Source: Eikenella halliae
GTDB lineage: Bacteria > Pseudomonadota > Gammaproteobacteria > Burkholderiales > Neisseriaceae
NCBI RefSeq assembly: GCF_001648475.1
Contig: NZ_LXSQ01000017.1
Coordinates: forward strand, 18,675 to 82,674
Length of the DNA: 64,000 bases
Direction: 5' to 3'
Part shown: positions 17,961 through 25,309 of the stretch, piece by piece
How positions within the stretch are numbered: position 1 is the first letter of the stretch
How the letters are laid out: each line of letters begins with the position of its first letter
The notes under the pieces: model-generated
The model's database searches: none
What the model was told of the DNA's origin: nothing
What the model saw: the letters and a program-made list of their open reading frames with translations, nothing else
Position numbers and translations under genes: made by a program

Positions 17961-18776
17961 ATGCCTGCTCCCCGCTACGCCGTTTTCGGCAACCCCGTGG
18001 CCCACAGCCGCTCGCCTGCCATCCACCAAATGTTTACCGCACAAGAAGGTACGGCGATCGAATATGAACGATTACTGGCCGAGCCGGGCTGCTTCGCCCA
18101 AGCTGCCGCCGCCTTTTTCGCTGATGGCGGCGCGGGCGCAAATGTAACCGTGCCGTTTAAAACCGATGCCTGCGCCTGGGCAGACAGCCTTTCCGAACGC
18201 GCCCGTGCCGCCGGCGCAGCCAATACCTTAATCAAACAAGCTAACGGCAAAATCCATGCCGACAATACCGACGGCATCGGTTTGGTGGCCGATATTAGCC
18301 ACAATTTTCAGGTAGCCCTAGCGGGCAAACGTATCCTCATCATCGGCGCGGGCGGTGCAGCGCGCGGCGTGATACTGCCTCTCTTCGAATGCCACCCCGC
18401 CAGCCTCACCATTACCAACCGCACCGCGGCCAAGGCGCAAGAGCTGGCTGCCATTTTCGGCATTCGTGCTGCCGAGTTGGGCGAGCTACCTGCCGCCGGT
18501 TTCGATATCATCATCAACGCCACCTCCGGCAGCCTGAGCGGCCAAGTGCCCGCCATTGCCCCTGCCGTGTTCGCCCAATGCGAACTCGCCTACGACATGG
18601 CCTATGGGCGCGAGCCTACCGCCTTTATGCGTTTCGCTGCCGAAGCCGGCGCACAACGCAGCGCCGACGGCTTGGGCATGCTGGTGGAGCAAGCCGCCGA
18701 ATCCTACCGCCTCTGGCGCGGCTTCTCCCCCGAAACCGCCCCCGTACTCGCCGCCCTGCGTGGGGGAGAAATTTAG
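17961..18776 (+). CDS. aroE: Shikimate dehydrogenase
   Basis: A 271-residue NADP-dependent enzyme reducing 3-dehydroshikimate in aromatic amino-acid synthesis. The substrate motif FGNPVAHSRSPAIHQMF (8-24) and the NADP loop IIGAGGAARGV (about 124-134) are clear, with DNTDGIG between. A DUS is in frame (NFQVAL) just before the nucleotide-binding loop. TATAAT at 17926-17931 is a likely -10. Confidence 0.95.
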   Translation: MPAPRYAVFGNPVAHSRSPAIHQMFTAQEGTAIEYERLLAEPGCFAQAAAAFFADGGAGANVTVPFKTDACAWADSLSERARAAGAANTLIKQANGKIHADNTDGIGLVADISHNFQVALAGKRILIIGAGGAARGVILPLFECHPASLTITNRTAAKAQELAAIFGIRAAELGELPAAGFDIIINATSGSLSGQVPAIAPAVFAQCELAYDMAYGREPTAFMRFAAEAGAQRSADGLGMLVEQAAESYRLWRGFSPETAPVLAALRGGEI

Positions 18777-18789
18777 CGCGAACCTGCCA

Positions 18790-18880
18790 AAGGCTACCTG
18801 AAAACTTGGCCTCGCAGAAACTCAGCTTCCGGCGGAAACTGCATTTTAACTTCGTTGAAGCCGCGCTTTCAGGTAGCCTA
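18790..18880. repeat. DUS cassette with TTAACTTCGTTGAA core
   Basis: Forward DUS at 18791 and reverse DUS at 18869 bound an 80-base segment ending in TTTAACTTCGTTGAAGCC before the right DUS, the same right half as at 6789 and 32361. It lies between aroE and the queF promoter and may also terminate aroE. Confidence 0.65.
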
Positions 18881-18889
18881 AAAATCCTT

Positions 18890-18895
18890 TATAAT
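18890..18895 (+). promoter_or_regulatory. -10 element for queF
   Basis: TATAAT placed so that transcription would start about ten bases before the first stem of the preQ1 riboswitch. Confidence 0.5.
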
Positions 18896-18911
18896 CCGCC
18901 CCTTTTTCCAA

Positions 18912-18953
18912 ACCGCGGTTCGCAACCCTCCCGCGTTACCAAAACTAAGGACT
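18912..18953 (+). promoter_or_regulatory. preQ1-I riboswitch upstream of queF
   Basis: A compact leader with the preQ1 class I pattern: P1 strand CGCGG (914-918), loop GTTCGCAACCCTC, second P1 strand CCGCG (931-935), then the A-rich tail AAAACTAAGGA (941-951). The tail includes the ribosome-binding AAGGA just before the ATG, so ligand binding should hide it and switch translation off. The same motif stands before the transporter gene at 20979, and both genes serve queuosine, which strongly supports the call. Confidence 0.85.
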
Positions 18954-18956
18954 CCC

Positions 18957-19427
18957 ATGCGCAACAAAGAAGAGCTCAGCGGCCTCTCCCTGCTGGGCAA
19001 CACCGGCACGCAATATCCCTCAACCTACGCCCCCGAAATCCTCGAAGCGTTCGACAACAAACACCCCGGCAACGACTACTTCGTCAAGTTCGTTTGCCCG
19101 GAATTCACCAGCCTGTGCCCGCTCACCGGCCAGCCCGATTTCGCCACCATCCTCATCCGCTATATCCCCGACATCAAAATGGTGGAAAGCAAATCGCTCA
19201 AGCTCTACCTCTTCAGCTTCCGCAACCATGGCGACTTTCACGAAGATTGCATCAACATCATCATGAAAGATCTCATCAAGCTGATGAACCCGAAATATAT
19301 TGAAGTGTTCGGCGAATTCACCCCGCGCGGCGGCATTGCCATCCATCCGTTCGCCAACTATGGCCGCCCCGGCACACCGTTCGAGCAAATGGCGCGCGAG
19401 CGGCTGTTTAAATACGATAGGCAGTAA
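18957..19427 (+). CDS. queF: NADPH-dependent preQ0 reductase
   Basis: A 156-residue short (YkvM-type) QueF, which reduces the nitrile of 7-cyano-7-deazaguanine to the amine preQ1 for queuosine tRNA modification. The catalytic Cys lies in VCPEFTSLCPLTGQPDF (about 46-62), and ESKSLKLYLFSFRNHGDFHEDC carries the NADPH/substrate residues. Its translation is probably controlled by the preQ1 riboswitch directly upstream. Confidence 0.96.
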   Translation: MRNKEELSGLSLLGNTGTQYPSTYAPEILEAFDNKHPGNDYFVKFVCPEFTSLCPLTGQPDFATILIRYIPDIKMVESKSLKLYLFSFRNHGDFHEDCINIIMKDLIKLMNPKYIEVFGEFTPRGGIAIHPFANYGRPGTPFEQMARERLFKYDRQ

Positions 19428-19449
19428 GCCTGCGGGCTACCTGAAACTC

Positions 19450-19696
19450 ATGCCGATTGCTGAAATTAAAAATCGTGCCGCCTCTCTTCCCCCGCTGGAT
19501 AACGAAGCATTGGCTGCCGAAGTTCAGCGGCTGAAACAGCCCGGCGCGGCATTGCCGGCCTGTATTCCCTTTGTGTAAGCCAACCGCCGCATCAGCCTGA
19601 ACGAAGCCAAATGACTCGCCCTCTCCCTGCTGGTTTTCGGCAATTTTTGAACAGGCCTGCCAAATCGTGCAGGCAGAGTTTGAGCAGGAAACATAG
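19450..19696 (+). pseudogene. Decayed small gene of unknown family
   Basis: An ATG at 19450, directly after a DUS, opens a 42-codon frame (MPIAEIKNRAASLPPLDNEA). Plausible coding sequence continues past the TAA at 19576 in the same frame (NRRISLNEAK, then a second stop; LALSLLVFG, then a third) and after a frame change reads EQACQIVQAEFEQET before a stop at 19694. This looks like one roughly 80-codon gene broken by stops and a frameshift. No family is recognised; the call rests on reading pattern only. Confidence 0.35.
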
Positions 19697-19752
19697 CAGC
19701 CATATTTTCAGGTAGCCTCTACGCCTATCTCCTAAAATTTATAGAAAACATC

Positions 19753-20175
19753 ATGCCCCACATCCTTCCCACCCACTACGCCGGCCAGCCCCTGCCAGCC
19801 GAATACCTCGCCATGATTAGTCAGGCACATGCCATCCAAGTGTATGAAACACCTGAAGGTAAAAATGTGGATTTCGAACCGCCTAGGCTATTGTGCAAAA
19901 CAGACCACAATGGCCTGCCCTACTACGCAGACCTTTCCGATCCCGAGTTCTACTTCAAAGCCACCGAAACCAGCAGCGATTGGCCGCAATTATCGCTGGA
20001 AGAAATACAGCAGGGCTTTACCATCGGCAGCCACAACGAAGGCCGCTTGTTCCTCCTGCCCAACCAATCCGTTTGGCTGATTTACAGCGATTTGTTCTAC
20101 CAAAAAATTGCCGACCACTTCAGCCAATGGTTTGCCGGCCTCAGCTTTTCCTTTGAAGCAGGCGGCGGAGATTAA
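19753..20175 (+). CDS. Hypothetical 140-residue protein
   Basis: A soluble acidic protein with no signal peptide. Its end, GRLFLLPNQSVWLIYSDLFYQKIADHFSQWF, recalls the C-terminal strand-helix of SMI1/KNR4-type (SUKH) proteins, many of which are toxin immunity proteins; this is only a resemblance. It lies between the queF and yhhQ riboswitch genes with a DUS at 19707 upstream and 20189 downstream. It shows no obvious partner. Confidence 0.6.
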   Translation: MPHILPTHYAGQPLPAEYLAMISQAHAIQVYETPEGKNVDFEPPRLLCKTDHNGLPYYADLSDPEFYFKATETSSDWPQLSLEEIQQGFTIGSHNEGRLFLLPNQSVWLIYSDLFYQKIADHFSQWFAGLSFSFEAGGGD

Positions 20176-20255
20176 GTTTCTCCATCTAAGGCTACCTGAA
20201 AATAAAGCCTTAACGTGGTTACCTAAAAAGTCCAAGCTCCTGCGGATATGGAACA

Positions 20256-20876
20256 ATGAAACCAACAGTCTACGAAACGGTACGCCTCCTGCAGCAAACC
20301 ATCCCGCTGCCGGTTCAGGCGGTATTGGCTCTGCTCAAGCAACACGGTAGTCCTGAAGCCGCCCGCGCCGCCTACCGTGCCGACCAAATCGCCCATATCA
20401 GCCAAACTGCCGGTTGCAGTGAAACCGAAGCTGCCGAACACTACGACAAACACCAAGGCAACACCGAACGTGCCATCCGAGCCATCCTCCGTACCCCCGT
20501 TTATTTGGGCGAACCCGTTATCAACGGTGAAAAATCCGGCTACGCCATCACGCCCTTGGATGAAAAAGGCAACGAGGCTGCGGGCAGGCATGCCTTTATC
20601 CAATCCGAAAATTTCGAGCCGGTCAAGCCTCTGTTTGCGCCGTATTTCCCACGGCAATGCCCGCTTTCTGGCCAAGAAGAGCACGGTTTGAACCCCACGT
20701 CGGACAACTATTTCCCGGCCGCCCAATGCCTGGAAATCGCCGACCGGCTGCGTCAAACCGCCTCCGGGATGCCGGATAACGGAACCACCCGCTTATTCCT
20801 AGCCGTTGCCGCCTATTTGGAAACATCCTGCCGCCAAGCCGATTGCCGCTACCTCGACTTTTACGGTACGCTGTAG
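20256..20876 (+). CDS. Hypothetical protein with a UBA-like helical motif
   Basis: A 206-residue soluble protein of unknown family. Residues about 48-80, AHISQTAGCSETEAAEHY then GNTERAIRAIL, follow the spacing of a UBA/TS-N three-helix bundle (a conserved G-C/x-T-E-x-E-A helix and a GN-x-E-x-A-I helix), the fold used in elongation factor Ts and in ubiquitin receptors. The rest (about 95-206) is unassigned and rich in Cys and Pro. No start-site motif is strong. Confidence 0.6.
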   Translation: MKPTVYETVRLLQQTIPLPVQAVLALLKQHGSPEAARAAYRADQIAHISQTAGCSETEAAEHYDKHQGNTERAIRAILRTPVYLGEPVINGEKSGYAITPLDEKGNEAAGRHAFIQSENFEPVKPLFAPYFPRQCPLSGQEEHGLNPTSDNYFPAAQCLEIADRLRQTASGMPDNGTTRLFLAVAAYLETSCRQADCRYLDFYGTL

Positions 20877-20918
20877 CCTGTCGGGAAGGCTACCTGAAAA
20901 CCAACCCCTTCCCCAACC

Positions 20919-20974
20919 CCGCGCGGTTCGCAACCCTCCCGCGCAGATTTTTATCTAAACCAAAACTAAGGACC
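20919..20974 (+). promoter_or_regulatory. preQ1-I riboswitch with an inserted hairpin, upstream of yhhQ
   Basis: P1 is GCGCGG (921-926) with CCGCGC (939-944); the loop GTTCGCAACCCTC is identical to the queF copy, and the tail AAAACTAAGGA (962-972) again holds the ribosome-binding site seven bases before the ATG. Unlike the queF copy, an extra AGAT-TTTT-ATCT hairpin (945-956) lies between P1 and the tail. This is at the position where the pseudoknot linker runs, so it may tune folding. Confidence 0.85.
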
Positions 20975-20978
20975 ATTC

Positions 20979-21698
20979 ATGCAAAACTACCGCTTCACCC
21001 CCGCCCAACAGCAGCAAGCCCTCCGTTGGCTCGTTTTCTTCCACATCCTGGTGATTGCTGCCAGCAACTATCTCGTGCAGTTCCCCTTCAGCGTCACCCT
21101 GCCCAACGGCTTCGAAGTGCATTCCACCTGGGGCGCGCTCAGCTTCCCTTTCATCTTCCTCGCCACCGATTTAACCGTGCGCATCTTCGGCCAAAGCCTC
21201 GCCCGGCGCATTATCTTCTTTGTTATGTTCCCCGCCTTGCTCGTTTCTTATGCCTTTTCCGTGCTGTTTCAAGAAGGCGCGTGGACAGGCTGGAGCGCGC
21301 TTGCCGTGTTCGTGATGCCCGTGTTCCGCATCGCCCTGGCCAGCTTTGCTGCCTATGCCGTCGGTCAAATTCTCGATATTGTCGTGTTCAACCGCCTGCG
21401 CCAGCTGAAATCTTGGTGGATCGCCCCCACCGCCTCCACCTTCGCCGGCAACGCCGTGGATACCGTGCTTTTCTTCTCCATCGCCTTCGCCGGCAGCAGC
21501 GATGCCTTTATGGCCGCCAACTGGCCGCACATCGCCTTTGTCGATTACCTGTTCAAACTCGTGATCGGTACACTCTTCTTCCTACCCGCCTACGGCCTCA
21601 TCCTCAACATCCTCACCCGCAAGCTCACCACCTTGCACCAAGCTGTTGCCACCGAAGCCGTATCCGCCCAGCCGGAAGCCGCCGGCCAATCCAATTAA
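20979..21698 (+). CDS. yhhQ: Queuosine precursor transporter (YhhQ/VUT family)
   Basis: A 239-residue inner-membrane protein with six hydrophobic segments and the family signature FPFIFLATDLTVRIFGQSLARR (about 50-70, split here over the second helix) and AGNAVDTVLFFSIAF (about 157-171). YhhQ takes up preQ0/preQ1 from outside. With queF and the shared riboswitch it forms a preQ1-controlled salvage set. It is followed by DUS hairpins. Confidence 0.9.
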   Translation: MQNYRFTPAQQQQALRWLVFFHILVIAASNYLVQFPFSVTLPNGFEVHSTWGALSFPFIFLATDLTVRIFGQSLARRIIFFVMFPALLVSYAFSVLFQEGAWTGWSALAVFVMPVFRIALASFAAYAVGQILDIVVFNRLRQLKSWWIAPTASTFAGNAVDTVLFFSIAFAGSSDAFMAANWPHIAFVDYLFKLVIGTLFFLPAYGLILNILTRKLTTLHQAVATEAVSAQPEAAGQSN

Positions 21699-21699
21699 A

Positions 21700-21741
21700 C
21701 TTTCAGGTAGCCTTTTGTTTGTTCAAAGGCTACCTGAAACT
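21700..21741 (+). terminator. DUS pairs after yhhQ
   Basis: A reverse DUS at 21703 and a forward DUS at 21727 flank a T-rich stretch; a second reverse/forward pair lies at 21843-21868 just before the next gene. Either could form hairpins; the sequence from 21742 to 21838 shows nothing else. Confidence 0.5.
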
Positions 21742-21902
21742 AAAACCGTAGGCCGGGCATTCATGCCAAACAACTGTCAGGCGAAAATATCGGGCATAAG
21801 CCTGCCAGCCGTCGGCTGATGTGGCTGCACCGGTATAAATATTTTCAGGTAGCCTAAGGCTACCTGAAACCATATTCCCTTACACCAATCCTAAAACCCG
21901 CC

Positions 21903-22580
21903 ATGCCCCTCCTCACCCACACCCTCGCCAACGGCCAAACCATCCAACTCCACCTCAGCCGCCGTGCCAAGAAAAACATCATCCTGCGGGCGTACAGCGA
22001 ACACAGCCTGCGTCTCAGCATCCCTCCACAGCTAAGCATGCCCGAGTTGCGCCGCTGGCTACAACACAACGAAACCGCCCTGCAGCAAATGCTCCGGCGC
22101 AGCCCCGCCCCAGCTACTGCCCCCAGCCACCTCTGGCTCTACGGCCAGCCGCACCAACTGCAATCCCACGCCCAAGCCGCCATCCAAATCCAGCCCGGCC
22201 GCATCCTCCTGCCCGCAGCCGAATGGACGCAACAGCAAGCCCTCCTGCGCCAACACCTCCAGCCGCTGGCCGAAGCCTACCTCCTCCCCCGCCTCGCCAC
22301 ACACGCCCAGCGCCTGCAACTCATTCCCGAGCACACCGCCCTCAGCCGCGCCAAAACCTTCTGGGGCGTATGCCGCCGCCGCAATATCCGCCTCAACTGG
22401 CGGCTCGTCGGCGCGCCCGAATACGTGGCCGACTATGTTTGTGTGCACGAACTCTGCCACCTGCGCCATCCCAACCACAGCCCCAACTTTTGGGCAGAAG
22501 TCGAACAACACACCCCGCACCGACCCGCCGCTACCGACTGGCTCAAACAGCATGGCCGCGATTTATTCCTACTGGGCTAA
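21903..22580 (+). CDS. YgjP-type zinc metallopeptidase (DUF45)
   Basis: A 225-residue protein with the zinc motif HELCHLRHPNHSPNFW (about residues 181-196; HExxH) and the upstream block RAKTFWGVCRRRNIRLNWRL that defines the YgjP/SprT-related family. Substrates are not established; relatives have been linked to restriction systems and DNA-protein repair. The N-terminal strand region (HTLANGQTIQLHLSRRAKKN) is also typical. A DUS follows at 22589. Confidence 0.85.
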   Translation: MPLLTHTLANGQTIQLHLSRRAKKNIILRAYSEHSLRLSIPPQLSMPELRRWLQHNETALQQMLRRSPAPATAPSHLWLYGQPHQLQSHAQAAIQIQPGRILLPAAEWTQQQALLRQHLQPLAEAYLLPRLATHAQRLQLIPEHTALSRAKTFWGVCRRRNIRLNWRLVGAPEYVADYVCVHELCHLRHPNHSPNFWAEVEQHTPHRPAATDWLKQHGRDLFLLG

Positions 22581-22615
22581 AACAATTTTCAGGTAGCCTT
22601 TCCGTTGCTAAATTT

Positions 22616-22690
22616 GTAGGGTGCGTGCGAAACGCACGCACGCGGTTGGAATAACAGCAACGGCGTTCGCGTCTGCGGCGCACACCCTAC
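22616..22690. repeat. 75-base palindromic repeat beginning GTAGGGTG
   Basis: The ends are imperfect inverted repeats (GTAGGGTGCG at 22616, CACACCCTAC ending at 22690), with an internal GTGCGTGCG-AAA-CGCACGCAC hairpin. It resembles REP/MITE-like intergenic elements of proteobacteria. It lies 150 bases from the end of the IS110 transposase. Confidence 0.6.
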
Positions 22691-22723
22691 ACGCCCCCCA
22701 AGCAGCCGATAAATCGGATGAAG

Positions 22724-22757
22724 AAAGGCTACCTGAAATTTCAGGTAGCCTTTGCGT
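22724..22757. terminator. DUS inverted-pair hairpin
   Basis: DUS at 22728 and 22742 abut with no loop to spare, flanked by A and T runs; probable bidirectional terminator between the metallopeptidase and the transposase. Confidence 0.7.
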
Positions 22758-22759
22758 TG

Positions 22760-23971
22760 CAGACAAACACGGCGGTTTAAAAGCGCAGCAAGAGTAGCAA
22801 CTGTATTTTTCACCCCGTCGGGCAAAAATACCAAAACTCAAATCAAGCCGTTTGGATACCGTTTTCGGTGGTACCGTTTTCGGCAAAGTAATCACGCATC
22901 CGGGCATTCAATATCGTCAACAGTTTGCGCATACATGCCGTAACGGCAACCTTATACGGCTTACCCTTGGACAACAGGCGCTGGTAAAAATCCCGAATAA
23001 GCGGTTCAAAACGTGTCGCTAACACGGTGGCCATATACAGCGCCTTACGCACCGCAGACCTTCCGCCAAAGCAGCAGCTTTTGAATTTGGTTTCCCCGCT
23101 CTCCCTCGGGTGCGGGGCAATACCGACCAGACTCGCTATCCGTTTGTGGTTCAGCCGTCCCAATTCGGGCAGCATCGCCATCAGCGTAGCCGTCGTTATC
23201 GAACCGATGCCTTTGATTTGTTCCGCCACTTTGGCTTTGCCGTCAAAATGTGTGTGGGTGTGGTCATTGATTTGTTTGTCCAAGTCGTCAATCAGCCGGT
23301 CAAAATGGGCAATCAGTTGTTTGACGCTTTCGACTTGCGTTTCGTGAACCTGATGCAGACGGTTTTTCTCGGCCGTCCGCATATCCACCAGCTGGTTGCG
23401 GCGGTTGACCAATGCTTCCAACACTTCTTCCGCTTCGGTGGGCGGTTGGTAGAGCATGGTTTGCCAACCTTCTTTCTGTGCCGTCATCTGTGCGAAGAAG
23501 GCGAGCATTTGGGCATCTTTGGCATCGGTTTTGGTCAGCGACTGTGATTGGGCAAACTGATGCGTCTGACGAGGGTTGGCGATGATCACGGCTATGCCTG
23601 CGCGGTGGATGGCTTTGGCGGCGGGGATTTCGAGACCGCCGGTACTTTCCATGGCGACGAGGGCGACCTTGTGTTTTTTAAGGTATTCGACGGTATGGGC
23701 GATTCCTTTGGGGTTGTTGGTTTCGGTTTTGGTTTTAGACAAAGACGAAACGGCGATGACGAAGTTTCGTTTGGCGATGTCGATGCCTGCGTAATTGTGT
23801 TGGGTACTCATCATAAACCTGCCTTGCATTCGGTTGTGTTGTCTGGCAACTGTCCGGTTGTGTCGATGGGTTGCCCGACCGCTCCCTGAGCTACGCAACG
23901 GTTGTTTGCCTTGGTCGGATGCGGGCGGCGGCGGGCGGTTTGTTGCTAGGATACGGAAGTTCCGATATACA
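22760..23971 (-). mobile_element. IS110-family insertion sequence (ends approximate)
   Basis: The element is defined by the transposase at 22843-23814 plus flanking noncoding DNA. IS110 elements lack terminal inverted repeats, so ends cannot be fixed from one copy. About 155 bases precede the transposase up to a separate palindromic repeat at 23972; this is where IS110-group elements encode their bridge RNA. No second copy is present in the window. Confidence 0.55.
22843..23814 (-). CDS. IS110-family transposase (DEDD recombinase)
   Basis: A 323-residue protein from the chosen ATG. The N-terminal RuvC-like DEDD catalytic domain shows GIDIAKRNF (first Asp), AMESTGGLE (Glu) and LTKTDAKDAQM (final Asp pair, about 100); a coiled middle is followed by the transposase-20 domain with GIGSITTATLMAML, SLVGIAPHPRESG and KALYMATVLATR, including the conserved late Ser. 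The frame extends to 23898, but ATG 23814 is the first start with a nearby purine-rich site and fits family length. The gene appears intact. Confidence 0.9.
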   Translation of the reverse strand: MMSTQHNYAGIDIAKRNFVIAVSSLSKTKTETNNPKGIAHTVEYLKKHKVALVAMESTGGLEIPAAKAIHRAGIAVIIANPRQTHQFAQSQSLTKTDAKDAQMLAFFAQMTAQKEGWQTMLYQPPTEAEEVLEALVNRRNQLVDMRTAEKNRLHQVHETQVESVKQLIAHFDRLIDDLDKQINDHTHTHFDGKAKVAEQIKGIGSITTATLMAMLPELGRLNHKRIASLVGIAPHPRESGETKFKSCCFGGRSAVRKALYMATVLATRFEPLIRDFYQRLLSKGKPYKVAVTACMRKLLTILNARMRDYFAENGTTENGIQTA

Positions 23972-24037
23972 AGGTTGGGTTAGCCGCTGGCGTAACCCGA
24001 CAAATAAAGTGGAATGTTGGGTTTACCAACCCAACCT
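23972..24037. repeat. 66-base palindromic repeat with AGGTTGGGTT ends
   Basis: Ten-base perfect inverted ends (AGGTTGGGTT at 23972, AACCCAACCT ending 24037) enclose two further hairpins, GGGTTAGCC-GCT-GGCGTAACCC and GTTGGGTTTACCAACCCAAC. This is a REP-like family common in proteobacteria. It stands immediately upstream of the IS110 element. Confidence 0.65.
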
Positions 24038-24042
24038 ACCGA

Positions 24043-24543
24043 CTACCGACTGCGTCTGCGGTAATCCGTATCGTCATCGCTGTCTTCATCTTCGTCATAA
24101 TCTTCATACTGATTTTCGCGGCGCGCCTTCACCACCGTCATGACAATAAAGCCGTATGCCACCAGGGCGGTCAGGAACGATTGCCAAAGGCTGGCGTCCG
24201 CCCCGTTTTGGCAGCGGACGCGTTTGGGGTTGTTCGGCAGATAAAGGCACTCGATATCCTCGCCCGCTTTCAGTTTGTCCAACTCGCCGGTGCTGATGCT
24301 GATGTTGTTCACCGTTACCGGCGTGCCTTCCGCCGTGGTGTAGTTCAAAGACACGGTGTAATACACTCCGCCGCCCCTGCGTTCCCTGTGTTCGGTGTAT
24401 TCGTTGGTGGCGGGCGTGAACATGGCCCTTTGCCCTTTTTCGCGGAATTGGCTGTTTTCCTTCATCGAGTGGAAGCCCATATACAGGAACACTGTGCCAA
24501 GCACAAAAGCGAGCACGCAATATAAGGTTGACTTTGAATTCAT
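24043..24543 (-). CDS. DUF3592-type membrane protein
   Basis: A 166-residue protein with a hydrophobic segment at each end (about 6-25 and 120-138). The soluble middle holds a beta-rich stretch, YYTVSLNYTTAEGTPV followed by IECLYLPNNPKRVRCQ, typical of DUF3592 proteins (Y-x-Y then a VxYxPxNPxxS/A-type motif). The tail is a low-complexity acidic region (DYDEDEDSDDD) ending in basic residues. Function unknown. The last codons reach into the DNA next to the palindromic repeat at 24037. Confidence 0.7.
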   Translation of the reverse strand: MNSKSTLYCVLAFVLGTVFLYMGFHSMKENSQFREKGQRAMFTPATNEYTEHRERRGGGVYYTVSLNYTTAEGTPVTVNNISISTGELDKLKAGEDIECLYLPNNPKRVRCQNGADASLWQSFLTALVAYGFIVMTVVKARRENQYEDYDEDEDSDDDTDYRRRSR

Positions 24544-24645
24544 AAATGATACCTAATTGATTTTTTTAGAAGTTTAAAAGCGCGCGATTATAACAGATTT
24601 CGGCACGGCAACAAGTGCAGGCTGCCTTATTCAAGCCGAATGGGG

Positions 24646-24677
24646 AAAGGCTACCTGAAATTTCAGGTAGCCTTTCC
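24646..24677. terminator. DUS terminator after the rtcB-prfH operon
   Basis: DUS at 24649 and 24662 face each other, with A and T runs on the two sides, 15 bases past the prfH stop. It also lies upstream of the DUF3592 gene. Confidence 0.75.
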
Positions 24678-24691
24678 CATTGCCCGCGCCA

Positions 24692-25306
24692 TCAAGCCTG
24701 TTCGCGGAAATCTTCCCCCTTAAACACCCGCCTCGGGTTGCCGCGCTCCACTTGGTAGAGCGATTTGTGCGCATCGGCAGCGTGTTGGCGCAGGGCGGTT
24801 TGGTGGTGTTCGGCCAGCTTGAGCGCGAGCAGTTCCAGCGCGCGTTTTTTGTTGGCGTGCTGGCTGCGCTCGCCCTCGGCGCGTACGGCGATGCCGCTGG
24901 CAAGGTGGACGGCGCGCACGGCGGATTCGGTTTTGTTCACGTGCTGCCCGCCTTTGCCGCCGGCGCGGCAGGTTTGGAATTCGATGCCTTCGTTTTCCGG
25001 CAGCACGGGAATTTCAGGTAGCCTGAACACGCCGATATACCAGTTTTTGCGCGGGTGCTGCGGCCGCAGCGGGCTGGGGCACACCCATTGCAGCGTGCCC
25101 TGCCAGCTTGCGGCCAGGCTTTCGGCACGGCTGCCGGAGAGCTTGAGCACGGCGGAGAGGATGCCGTGTTTGCTCGGGGTTTGTTCCAATATTTCGGCCG
25201 CCACGCCAGCCGCTTCGGCCTCGCACAGGATTTTTTGCAGGGCAAAACGGGCAAACATCTGGCATTCGGCCGGGCCTTGGGCGGTGGAAATTTGCAGATA
25301 AATCAT
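24692..25306 (-). CDS. prfH: Peptide chain release factor homologue PrfH
   Basis: A 204-residue class I release-factor relative without the codon-recognition domain. The GGQ loop GGKGGQHVNKTESAVRAVHL (about 117-136) that triggers peptidyl-tRNA hydrolysis is intact, and the C-terminal RSQHANKKRALELLALKL block is typical. PrfH is known to act with a partner RtcB ligase on ribosomes cut in the 16S decoding centre: it releases the peptide so the RNA can be resealed. Here it is the last gene of an operon headed by rtcB; its SD overlaps the preceding stop and only three bases separate them. A DUS is in frame (FRLPEI, about residue 95). Confidence 0.92.
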   Translation of the reverse strand: MIYLQISTAQGPAECQMFARFALQKILCEAEAAGVAAEILEQTPSKHGILSAVLKLSGSRAESLAASWQGTLQWVCPSPLRPQHPRKNWYIGVFRLPEIPVLPENEGIEFQTCRAGGKGGQHVNKTESAVRAVHLASGIAVRAEGERSQHANKKRALELLALKLAEHHQTALRQHAADAHKSLYQVERGNPRRVFKGEDFREQA

Positions 25307-25309
25307 GGT

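Noticed and set aside
15421..22580. Prophage or large genomic island
   Set aside because: Only one gene is clearly foreign; the surrounding genes are housekeeping with DUS and no integrase, attachment repeat or phage structural gene is visible.
22843..23898. Pilin invertase (Piv) instead of an IS110 transposase
   Set aside because: The families are related, but no invertible pilin genes or inverted recombination sites flank the gene; length and motifs fit an ordinary IS110 transposase.
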